Shown here piece after piece: positions 55,243 to 64,000 of a DNA stretch of 64,000 nucleotides. The stretch comes from Lethocerus indicus. Taxonomy: Eukaryota > Arthropoda > Insecta > Hemiptera > Belostomatidae. Numbering within the stretch: the stretch's first letter is position 1; each line of letters starts with the position of its first letter. The position numbers and the translations under genes are program-made. The notes beneath the pieces were generated by a model, which was not told the origin of the DNA, did not search any database, and saw only the letters and a list, made by a program, of their open reading frames with translations. Location of the stretch: the NCBI GenBank assembly GCA_019843655.1, contig JACDQD010000001.1:40575392-40639391 (forward strand), given 5' to 3'.

Positions 55243-56641
55243 TGGGACTTTCAAATTGTAATGGATCGTGCGGTTAGACGGTTAGAAACGTAAGGTGGGC
55301 CTGTAACAATTTCACAAAAAATGATTGATTAGAATGATTAAACTTTGTAGGACTCAGTTCCGTACACCCGGTTGGGTTTCTAAATACAGTTGTAAATAAA
55401 TAATTTGTTAGTAGGGTTGTAATATCAGTTTAGCGATATTTCAGCCGGCTACTCGTGTTAGCCCCTGTTGATTGAATTATAAACAACCGTAAATAGGGCC
55501 GGGAAAAAATTATTCCTGAAAATACTCACCGGGCAGATAGAATCTGAGCCATTGGTCGTTGATAAGCCGGGTGAGGCTAATACTGCGGGGGCCCGGAACG
55601 GCCCCCAGATTTGGCGGAGATTGCCCCCAATCAATGTCAAAGAAATCGGGGGCCGTCGTTATCTTAATCCGCCCAATGCAATTCATAATGAAAACGATAG
55701 GAATTCCCAATTCTAGGTTGGCTCTATTAAACCTGTTGAGCCTACAAGTTGAATATCCTGTCGGAGGAAATTGTAAATAAATCAGGGATACCAACGGTAA
55801 AAATTCGGCATTTCTTATTTAATAATTATTATCTACGGCCTAATCTGGTAGCTATAATTTTACTTTCCTCTCAAACGATTTTAAAACGATAACCGTAACA
55901 GTTAATCCAGTTATTAATAACTAATAATAGAATTCATTTAGGTCTAGCTGAAATTAAAATTTTCAGCGACAAATAAATAAAAATACGTTAAACTCGAACA
56001 AAACATATTCAATCTAAGAAATAAATAATTGACGAAAAAATACTTTCGTTATAAGATAAATACGTTATTAAAATTGTAACTACTGTTGTAACTAATCATA
56101 AAATATTTCATTTTTTGCAAGACAGAAAACACAATTTTTTTAATTTTAAAATAATCAAAATGCGTAAGGGAAGTAAAATGTAATTTTGAACCAATTATAA
56201 GGATTTCAAATCCAAACGCGAATGGGCCCGCGAGTTAATGTTGTCGTTGGGGCGTGACAAGAAGCGGGGAAAATAGCCGGGCCATTGCCGGTGACGTTAA
56301 CGTCGCCGGAGATGACCCTCATCAAAATCAAAAAAACAAAAAAAAGGGGGGAAATAATAATCGAAAAAAATTCTTTCTCAATTAAGGGATTAAGCCGTTT
56401 ACGATTACCTACGGCGGAGCCGGCCAAACCGCAAATGCGGAGCCCTTGACGAAAATTGCCCATATTCCGTCCTGTGTTGAACGGCGGCAAATTACGACCT
56501 TAATTCCTCTTTTCCAGTAAAAGGCGGAAACTCATTTCCATCGCGGTTTTTACCCGATTTTCGTCGAACAAACGACAAATCGATGACGCAACCGGCCTTC
56601 ATTACTCGGGGTCCGAAAACAGACATGGCGTTCGTGAAAGC

Positions 56642-56944
56642 GTCGCTGTTTGAAGTTTAACATACCTGTTTTGTGGTCTGCGAGGGGTTGGAATACCGTT
56701 CATTTATTGTGTTTCTGTCTCCTCTGGCTGGTTTGGTCTTTTGCTAGACCGGTTTCGGCCGCTCGCCATCTTCAGTTCTGTACTGTGACACTACAAGTGA
56801 CAGTGACAGTGCAGTGAGGATGCCCGAAAAACATCCAAAGTGACTAACACCGCTACTGAAGATGGCGAGCGGCCGAAACCGGCCTAGCAAAAGACCGAAC
56901 CGGCGAGAGGAGGCAGAAATACAAATCTACGGTCGCTGTTTGAA
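56642..56944. repeat. Palindromic repeat family, near-intact copy with 13-bp flanking repeats
   Basis: The element spans 56655-56931 (277 bp). It starts GTTTAACATACCTGTTTTGT like the reference copy, has both arms and the nested hairpins, but its right arm stops at ATCTACG, about 45 bp short of the expected outer end. It is flanked by the perfect 13-bp direct repeat GTCGCTGTTTGAA (56642-56654 and 56932-56944), as expected of a target-site duplication. Its spacer (CACTACAAGTGACAGTGACA, then GTGCAGTGAGGATGCCCG) is the reverse complement of the spacer in the copy at 28797-29120, so the element is inserted the other way round. Confidence 0.9.
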
Positions 56945-57766
56945 CCTCGCCGTTCTCGAAACCGAATGGACGAAGGAATCGCGAAGCTATTTGTATTAAC
57001 GCGGAAATATACTTTCTGTGTCAAATCAACAATTGTTTATCCCCGTCCGGCCACTTGGAGGCGTACGTTTTTATTTAATTTTTCGATATAATAGACTAGT
57101 TCAGAAGCCGAATCTCCCGCTATACGGTAAATCACGCGAACGAAAGTTACGAACCGCTCGCGTATGTCGTACCGGCCGAGTGCTACAAAGTTGCACAATT
57201 TTTTTCCCTCTCTCGTCAACCGTAAAGCCGTAAACTATTCGAGCACTATAGGTGCCATTTGGGGGGCTGCGCTTGCCTTTGGCGGGGGTGGGGGTCGTCA
57301 AAGGGGTTAATGACGGCTCGTTAACTTCATGCCGATAGCCCATTACTCGCCGGTAACGCTCTGTTAAGTCCCCAAAACTGTAAGTGTAATAACGGGCCGG
57401 AGTCCGGGCATTTGATTCCAAACGCTTGTTTTATAATGCCCGCCCCTTTCCTTCACAAACTTTCCCTCCCTTACCCCTCTTCAATGTTCCCTTCCAACAG
57501 TTCCGATCGTAGGTGGCCCAGTTTTGTCCCTTGAATTAAATAAACTCGGTGTGTCGGTAACTGCCGACAATTTAGTTTTTCTTTCCAGTTTTTTCTTTCG
57601 TAGAAATTAACCTCCGTCATTACCAAATTTCCCTTCATTCTCGCGAACGCTTCCGAGCGGAGGATAGGGTTTACTGGGAATCGAGCGACAGTTTCCCTAA
57701 CGTCATCCTAAGCCGACGGTCAATGCCCCATGTCTCATACGGACGAAATCACAAGATCTAAATATA

Positions 57767-57900
57767 CAAGAAAAATAAATAAATACGATTAAATGGGGGT
57801 ATTACAGTGGGTTTCTCCTCCGATACGCTCTATTTGTGACTAGCGCTACATTAAAATCAATTTTGCTAAGTGTATTGTACAGTTGTAGTAATAAAATGAA
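57767..57900 (+). repeat. Dispersed repeat X, copy 3
   Basis: AGAAAAATAAATAAATACG, ACAGTGGGTTTCTCCTCCG, CTCTATTTGTGACTAGCGCT and GTGTATTGTACAGTTGTAG then TAATAAAA align with copies 1 and 2. No reading frame is conserved. An eroded palindromic-family arm begins 17 bp downstream. Confidence 0.65.
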
Positions 57901-57916
57901 GTTAAACGAAAAGTAT

Positions 57917-57970
57917 CGCTGACGAAAAACCGAAATCAGACTGGTTTCGAACCGAACGGGAGAGACGGTG
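57917..57970 (+). repeat. Palindromic repeat family, very eroded right arm
   Basis: GCTGACGAAAAACCGAAATC, then CGAACCGAACGGGAGAGACGG, recall GATGGCGAGCGGCCGAAACC and GACCGAACCGGCGAGAGGAG, with the hairpin loop replaced. Confidence 0.35.
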
Positions 57971-58581
57971 GCAGGAATTTTTGGTCTATAATTAATTAAT
58001 TCGTTTACAGCTTACAATATTGTAGCCGTGGGCTTTTTTTCTCCTAAAATATGGATATATTTCCCGGCAAGTCTGGCCCTGTGGAAATCGGACGGTTGGA
58101 CGGCATCGGGACGTTCATTATTGGCCCCTTATCGGGTCGGCAATTAAGCCCGAGGTCATATTTATTACGACCTCACCGGCAGACGCCGAATCGATGACCG
58201 AATCCGCTCCGAGCAACCTCTCCCGGCCCAATAGGCACAATTACATTGTCACGCTTTCAACAATACTTGAACCTATCCACGACCGTTCGGAGAGGTCCGG
58301 GCTTTTGGACAGTACCGAAGGGATTCGTATCGCGCGTGCCATCCGCCCGCGAAAACAATAAAATACGTCGGATTTAAAGATAGTTTAATACCGGGGCCGT
58401 ACTCAGAGTTTCGATATAATAATAATATACCCGTGGTCAATTTTCGTGTCCGACTCATCCTTCTCGGTTGGGGAGGAGCTCGAGACAAAACCGTGACTGT
58501 ATTAAGCCTATAATATTGGGTTGACAACTAAGTAATTGCTGAATTCACCGACAAGTGGCGTTGTACATATTTTTAAGTACG

Positions 58582-58885
58582 TCAACATCTTTGCACAGAT
58601 AAACCGTAAATGCACGTATAAGATACATTCAGCTTCTCTGCAATGTCCCTTGTTGAACTGTGGCGGTCCGAATCAATTTTATTCGGTCATCATCGACCTC
58701 CAACGGACGTCCAGAGCGCTGCTCATCTTTTAATGAAAAATCCCCCGACCGGAATTTCGCGAAAAAGTAACGACGCTCCCGTTTTTTAAAGCTTCATCAC
58801 CGAACTTTTTATGAGCCTGTGAGGCATTATCACCTTTGGGAAAATAAAAAAGCAAAATGTGACGGAAATGCTCACTTCGGTTCAC
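58582..58885 (-). pseudogene. Mariner transposase relic, N-terminal DNA-binding part only
   Basis: From GTG 58885 the minus strand encodes S-E-H-F-R-H-I-L-L-F-Y-F, then Q-A-H-K-K, the first helix-turn-helix of Cecropia-type transposases. About 20 residues are then missing, and F-R-S-G-D-F-S-L-K-D-E-Q-R-S-G-R-P-L-E-V-D follows in another phase. A further frameshift leads to T-R-D-I-A-E-K-L-N-V-S-Y, the second helix-turn-helix. The frame stops at TGA 58582-58584. The three catalytic aspartates of family members lie in the deleted part. The start codon reads GTG where relatives have ATG. The copy cannot make transposase. Confidence 0.85.
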
Positions 58886-58902
58886 CGTGTTTTATCTTTT
58901 AT

Positions 58903-58920
58903 ACACACACACACACACAC
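58903..58920. repeat. (AC)n microsatellite
   Basis: Nine AC units inside the leader of the mariner relic. Confidence 0.95.
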
Positions 58921-59069
58921 ATACAATTCAACTGGCCAATGTAATTTTGATACCGAATGTTTCAGAAAGGACCAAATAATAAAATATCAAATAATCTTAC
59001 CCGTACTTAAAAATATGTACAACGCCACTTGTTGGTGATATTATAATTAATTAGACCTAATTTCGATTC

Positions 59070-60480
59070 GTATCGTCGTTGGAGGATGGGTGCCGGGGCG
59101 AGTCTCGTACGGGGAGAGAGAGGCGTCGAAGGACGGGTGTTAGGCGATGGGACCGTGGGGAGGGGGTAACAAAACAAAATTAAAAAAAGAAGAAAAAACA
59201 AAAATGCGGCGGATAAAACTCCAGTTGCCGGGAGTGGCCCCTCTAGACAAATCCATTGTTTCCGATTATTTATTCCGGCTCCGAAATGACTCCTCGCCCA
59301 CCGAGCGTGTCACCTCACAATCACTGCCCCCCGCCCCCGCCGCCACCAAACAAAACGGGACGGGTCCTTTCTTTTTCCCTAATTTTTTTTTTGTAATTTA
59401 TATCTTCATATATCTTGGCCGGTAACTAACATTAGTTCCCGAACGGATTTATCGCCGTCGGGACCGCTGCTCCACAATAAGAGACCCCCCCCCCATCTTC
59501 ATACCAGTCTCCAAATCTCCTAAACAAACCTGCCACCCACGGCTCCCCTAGTTTTCTGGTTATCGATGGTACTCCGTCGAGCCTTGGGCCGGCGGGAGGG
59601 AGGGGAAATAATCACAACGAGATAACGATGCATTGACTTTCCGGGAAGCCTAACTCGGGAAAAATATTGTTTCCGAATTCCAAAGTTGTTCTAGCCTCTG
59701 TTCAGTTTGTTTGATAATGAACAGACCGCGACTCGCTCCGAGCTACGCAAATTTATTATTTACCACTCGGTTAATTTTGATTTCTACAGTATCCTGCAGT
59801 TTATCTTGAACCGGAGAAGATGCTACCGACGAAGAAGAGGAAAAATAGAGACATTTGATTTAAACGTTTTTCATTTTTACTTACTTTTTATATATTTTTC
59901 AAAAGGATGAAAAACAAAATATATCGAAATGGGGTGTATATAAACGTGGCATTAATTTCCTAAAATTATTTTTTAACTATAAACAATTATTCCGCGACGG
60001 ACTAGAGGCAGTGTTTGATAGATGCACCAATTATTATTATTATTCACTATATTAACGTGTGGTAATGACGTGGCGAAAAGCGGGGGGGTCTCGGCCGAAA
60101 TAAAATAAAATTTCATCGATATTATTAGAACATCGTGTACGTTATATCCTTTGACCAGGTAACTTTTCTGTGTTGAACACTAACACGGTCAGGTTTGGTG
60201 GTCGTCGATCGGACCGTGGATTGTGGAGGGATTGTTCACAATGTATCGTATAACAAAGGGGATCGTAAAGTCTGTTTGTGTTGAGAGGGTGTGGTCCAAT
60301 ACGGAGAAGGGAGCGCCCATTATTCCTCCCCGGAGGAGACCGGGGGACCGTACTCTTTCTAAATATCCCTTTTCACAGATACAAATTCAGTCATAGTAAT
60401 TGAGCGATCCGACGGTTAGGAATCCGAGGCTCTGAATAGGAATGCGTATAGTTGATTCGCGTTTTATTCGGGTGGTTTAT
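59070..60480. other. No supported gene
   Basis: Short chance frames only (92 codons at most), some with poly-Pro or poly-Phe stretches from C- and T-runs. Nothing recognised. Confidence 0.5.
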
Positions 60481-60489
60481 TTACGAGTT

Positions 60490-60645
60490 TCAATTCTAGT
60501 GTAACAGTAGAGGTTCAAATTTAAAAAAATTGAGACTGATTCGGTACGCTACCGGGTTTCGAATCCGAGTCGGCTTGTTAGGCTGGTTAATCGAAGCTAG
60601 GTTAATTACCTCTGAATTCCCCTTCAATTATTCTTTATAAAATGC
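60490..60645 (+). repeat. Possible SINE remnant, copy 1
   Basis: CCGGGTTTCGAATCCGAG is a B-box-like word with one extra base. A weak A-box-like TAGTGTAACAGTAGAGG lies about 55 bases before it. The tail GAATTCCCCTTCAATT recurs in copy 2 at 60921-60936. Confidence 0.35.
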
Positions 60646-60716
60646 ACATCATACTTTTAGATACAAGATGCATACTTTTAGATGCAATAAATTTTCACTT
60701 TTCTAAATTATGCAAC

Positions 60717-60718
<2 letters not shown>

Positions 60719-60805
<87 letters not shown>
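60719..60805. repeat. (TA)n microsatellite with one interruption
   Basis: About 43 TA units broken by a single C at 60770. It is the longest TA tract in the window. Confidence 0.97.
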
Positions 60806-60806
<1 letters not shown>

Positions 60807-60864
60807 CCTAAGTATATAAACATAGAAAGACTTGCGAACTGGAATAGGTTTGTTAATGTGGCCA

Positions 60865-60960
60865 GGTTTAGTGTTCGGAGTGGCGGGCGTTAACGCGCCA
60901 ACCCGCTTTGAAATCCCGGTGGAATTCTCCTTCAATTTGAATTGTCATCAAGAGGAGCTC
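60865..60960 (+). repeat. Possible SINE remnant, copy 2
   Basis: GGTTTAGTGTTCGGAGTGGC is A-box-like and CCGCTTTGAAATCCCGGT B-box-like, 26-30 bases apart. The tail GGAATTCTCCTTCAATT matches that of copy 1, which supports a shared family of tRNA-derived origin. No cloverleaf folds, so this is not a functional tRNA. Confidence 0.4.
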
Positions 60961-60965
60961 ATAAA

Positions 60966-61425
60966 ACTACAGTACGTCCCTCAGAATAGCTAAGGTGTTG
61001 TAGATTTAGTGTTGAGTGAACGCCGTTTATTACCGTGTTATAAAAGCCTACCGTACGGCGTTTTCAAAGTGCTCGGGTTCAACTCCCCGATTTTTAAATA
61101 TCATTTAACGATTCCTGTCCAGAAAAGATGTGGGTAGTTTGGCGATGAAAGTCGAAATTAAATTTTTTTTTTATCCGCGCGAGAACACGAACGAGAGAGG
61201 AAATGGGCTATATTGAAGGAGCCCTGGGACTGGAGAGATCTGCTTCATTAAGCGACGTTACATCATCGCTAATTGTCAGCAGATGAGACACTCTATATAG
61301 GGCCCGCCTCCGGCAGCCTTTCCCACATATTATAGTTTTTTAACCGGGCTCAAACTCTAGAACGATTCCTGCTTTATCCCACGGTTGATAGTACTCGGAC
61401 TCGACATGATATTTTGGACGCAAAT
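60966..61425. other. No supported gene
   Basis: Nothing recognised apart from a T-run at 61165-61174 and short chance frames. Confidence 0.5.
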
Positions 61426-61428
61426 CAT

Positions 61429-61630
61429 GGTTTGTTGTTATTATTTTGGGCCAGTTTCGGCTGCTCGCCAGTTTTCAGTAGCATTCCACCAGTTCGCCAA
61501 ATTATTATTTGAAATAAATAGCAGTGACTCGTTAGAATTCAAAACGGACACGCTTCACAAAACCATTAAATGACGGAAAGATTCTGTACCGCCTAGTGAA
61601 AGACCAAACCAGCGAGCGGAGACTCATCAT
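61429..61630. repeat. Palindromic repeat family, eroded full-length copy
   Basis: A left arm (GGTTTGTTGTTATTATTTTG, GCCAGTTTCGGCTGCTCGCC, AGTTTTCAG; 61429-61479) faces a right-arm remnant (GCCTAGTGAAAGACCAAACC, AGCGAGCGGAGAC; 61591-61623). Outer arm ends are lost. Confidence 0.65.
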
Positions 61631-62092
61631 GGGTACGATACTTACTAACCCTATCAAAAGAATTAAGTCATAATAGTTCTCTAGAATTTGACTCGATTAA
61701 AAGTCAATAAAAATATACCGACATTCCGATTCCTTAAAATAATGTAGTATTGTAAACTGGGATTCAAATGAGGAAATAATTAACAGCGATGCAATCATTA
61801 AATTCAGTTGGGCAGCTTCCCATCGAAAGAGCAGACGCAAGGCCGCTCTCAACACCACTGGAATGTGAAATGTTTAGTCATTTGGCGGCTCTCGAGCTTT
61901 CCCTTATCTCCGCACTTACAAGCCTGGATCAAGCCTGCTCGCTCAGGAATTGGTTTACGAATTCCAATGTAATCGGGGATCGAACCCCCAAGGCCTTTCG
62001 GCTCTTACAAATCTTACAATTTTGTATAATCGTCAAAAAAACTCAGATTACTAGTTTGGTCTGCTCTCGACGTTCGGAACCGATATTCGGGG

Positions 62093-62295
<203 letters not shown>

Positions 62296-62344
62296 GGATG
62301 ACAAGACGCGTATGCAGATGAAATTGACGCCGAGGGACATATTG

Positions 62345-62650
62345 CCGACCCGGTTCCCACAAATCCTTCCTTTCTCTCTCCCTCTCCCTCTTTCTCCCTC
62401 CTCCCAGCATCACTCCCTCACGCTCTGTACAACCCTTTTCTTGGTGGAGCCCGACACAATAAACCGGGATGGGTGGATGGGCGGATGGTGGGGGGGTTGG
62501 GAGCCCCCCCGGGAATGAAAGTAATTCCTTCGGCCCCGAGCCCTATCTATCCCTCTCTCCCAATCTTTCTCTTCCTCTCTCTCTCGCTCCCTCTCGCTCT
62601 CGTTCCCAATCCCTATCTCTCTTATCCCCATCCCTTCTCTCGCATCGCGC
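62345..62650. repeat. CT-rich low-complexity DNA with a G-rich island
   Basis: CCCTCTC-type pyrimidine DNA at 62365-62410 and 62540-62640 flanks a G-rich island at 62466-62501. Overlapping Ser/Pro/Leu-rich frames up to 96 codons are products of the composition. Confidence 0.8.
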
Positions 62651-62837
62651 TATCAGCCGGCCGAATCGACTACTGTACCTTCGCTATTTAATCTCCGAAT
62701 CGGATCCCCTCGTCCCCCCCCTCTATTTTTCGGCGCTGATTGCTAATCTAATGGGGTGAATCAGAATCGTATTTCGTCACCTCGAAAAATATCATTACAC
62801 ACTTGTCAATACCTGAGAATACGTAGTTTGGAATAGC

Positions 62838-62990
62838 AGTTTTGTGGTCTGCGACCGGTCGGAATACCGTCGATTTCGTGTTCTTCTGTCTCCTCTCGCC
62901 GGTTTGGCCTTCTGCCAGACCGGTTTCAGCTGCTCGCCATCTTCAGTGGTGTTAGTCACTTTCGATTTTGGCGTAGTCAGCCCATTTTTG
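62838..62990. repeat. Palindromic repeat family, left arm plus start of spacer
   Basis: GTTTTGTGGTCTGCGACCGG, TCGGAATACCGTCGATTTCG, TTCTGTCTCCTCTCGCCGGT, CCAGACCGGTTTCAGCTGCT and CGCCATCTTCAG follow the left arm closely. GGTGTTAGTCACTTTCG then gives the spacer in the same orientation as at 28797-29120. The right arm is absent, and the spacer gives way to unrelated DNA near 62970-62990. Confidence 0.88.
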
Positions 62991-63125
62991 CGCTGAAATT
63001 AGGCCTTGTACAGTGTAAGAAATCATACTGGTTTCCCCAGTTCCAGAAGTACTTGTTTCGGGGCTTTCTACAGGATCGTTTTTCTTCCATCTGGTTTTGT
63101 CCCGAAGACAACAATAGGCCGACGG

Positions 63126-63147
63126 TGGGTGGGTGGGTGGGGGGGGG
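63126..63147 (+). other. G-quadruplex motif of the GGGT type
   Basis: Three GGGT units are followed by an uninterrupted run of G. Single-T loops between G3 tracts are the classic layout of very stable parallel quadruplexes. No gene is adjacent. Confidence 0.8.
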
Positions 63148-63149
63148 TG

Positions 63150-64000
63150 ACTATCGGCCGGCGATCAGGAAGGCATCGGGTCGCGTGGGTGCCCTACAAT
63201 TTTTCCCCATCGGCTCCTCACCCTCGCTCCTCTTCCTTTATGAATATTATAATAATGAAATTGAGTGGCGCGCCACTCCCAGTGGGCAAACAATAATCTT
63301 GTCATTCCCCATTCATCGGGAGACAATCTCCTAGGGCAACGCTTCCACAAAGCCTGTAATTAGTCCCGAGACCCGGCTTCCTCCTATTAGCGCTCCCAAA
63401 CAACCTTTATTTGTCGATTGAGTTTCCGTTGCGTCGCTTTTTATACTATCTTTTTAAATTACTCCGTGATTTACGACAAAAACGGGTAATTAAAAAGGGC
63501 GCGATTCCGCCATTCCGTTGGAAGTACCTTTCATTGTCCTTTCATAACCCCTCCATCGAATCGTAGCATTTCACCGCGATAGTGTAAAGCGTTATAGCTC
63601 GCATTCACTAAGACTAAGGAGTTGATTTGAATAAAAATGGAGGGATAGCACCCGGTGATTGTACTCCTACTCTGCCCTTAATCAAGAAGTAAGGACGTCA
63701 CGTGACCATTTCCGCTTAATGTGTCGTTCCGGATTTTCTGGAAGTTGAGAGGAGAGCTAAAGGATCGGAAAGGTGGGACAGTTCAGAATTGATGGATCTA
63801 TATCGGGGAAGCCTGTATTTCGTGAAAAACACGGGAGTTAATGATATAAGCGGATTTTTATCAACAGCTCGAAGACTGAGACTTAAACAGAGTTGAAAAC
63901 GTGGAAAACAAAAAGCGTTAATAGAATCAGGCTGCTTATAATCGGGACTTACGGGCCAAAATAACCGAAACCTTCATTTTCGAAAGGCATTACGGACATT
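63150..64000. other. No supported gene
   Basis: Only short chance frames on both strands. Nothing recognised up to the end of the window. Confidence 0.5.

Larger units (their letters stand above)
53455..56640. other. No supported gene
   Basis: AT-rich DNA with two (TA)n tracts (listed separately) and an AT-rich low-complexity stretch at 54121-54180. Frames reach 94 codons and show no recognised domain. Confidence 0.5.
58513..59062 (-). mobile_element. Internally deleted mariner (Cecropia-type)
   Basis: The plus-strand left end, the element's 3' end, reads TTGGGTTGACAACTAAGTAA then TTGCTGAATTCACC, a typical Cecropia-group mariner terminus. The next 32 bases (GACAAGTGGCGTTGTACATA onwards, 58550-58580) recur inverted at 59008-59035, marking the 5' end. 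The outermost 5' terminus survives only as a diverged TCTAATTAATTATAATATCACC. Full-length mariners are about 1.3 kb; this is about 550 bp. The missing part is the DDD catalytic region. An (AC)n run lies in the 5' leader. Confidence 0.85.

Noticed and set aside
61070..61095. CGGGTTCAACTCCCCG, a B-box-like word
   Set aside because: No A box at suitable distance and no cloverleaf.
61966..62000. tRNA-like GGGGGTTCGATCCCCG on the minus strand
   Set aside because: The T-arm pairs at only three positions, and no D arm, anticodon arm or acceptor stem can be formed around it.

Overview
The window reads as gene-poor nuclear DNA of an animal, most likely an arthropod. Supporting signs are a Cecropia-type mariner transposase relic, two Jockey/CR1-like LINE tails whose sequence style is common in arthropods, many long (TA)n, (CT)n and (TTA)n microsatellites, and no bacterial-style gene packing. 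CpG dinucleotides are not visibly depleted, which argues against a vertebrate. The species cannot be named from sequence alone.

No intact protein-coding gene, rRNA, tRNA or CRISPR array is supported. The longest open frame is 162 codons in a GC-rich stretch. The open frames overlap on both strands, are rich in Arg, Pro, Gly or Ser, and many are translated microsatellite (runs of alternating Arg/Glu or Tyr/Ile). Small exons of an unrecognised gene cannot be excluded without transcripts.

Layout. 1-25 kb is mostly unique DNA. It holds a LINE tail (4.4-4.6 kb), a 41/42-bp minisatellite (5.84-6.11 kb), G-runs (1.9-2.1, 7.8 and 11.5 kb), a large (CT)(TA) microsatellite (14.6 kb), a mariner-type MITE (18.8 kb) and a nested duplication (19.3-20.0 kb). 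25-63 kb is dominated by one palindromic repeat family with at least 13 recognisable loci, from nearly intact (28.80-29.12 and 56.66-56.93 kb) to badly eroded single arms. Inside this part lies a duplicated element of about 165 bp (29.26 and 30.71 kb) that carries an octamer site and a GATA site in fixed order, the best candidate for regulatory DNA. 44-58 kb also has three copies of another dispersed repeat, the second LINE tail (47.5-47.7 kb) and a mariner relic (58.5-59.1 kb) that keeps only the DNA-binding half of its transposase. The last 4 kb hold SINE-like remnants, a GA/CT mirror tract and a canonical G-quadruplex motif.

The recognisable elements do not form a pathway or operon. They are independent mobile-element remains and simple repeats in intergenic or intronic DNA. 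The most noteworthy item is the palindromic family. One copy is flanked by a perfect 13-bp direct repeat, its termini resemble outward-facing splice donors, and its asymmetric spacer occurs in both orientations.
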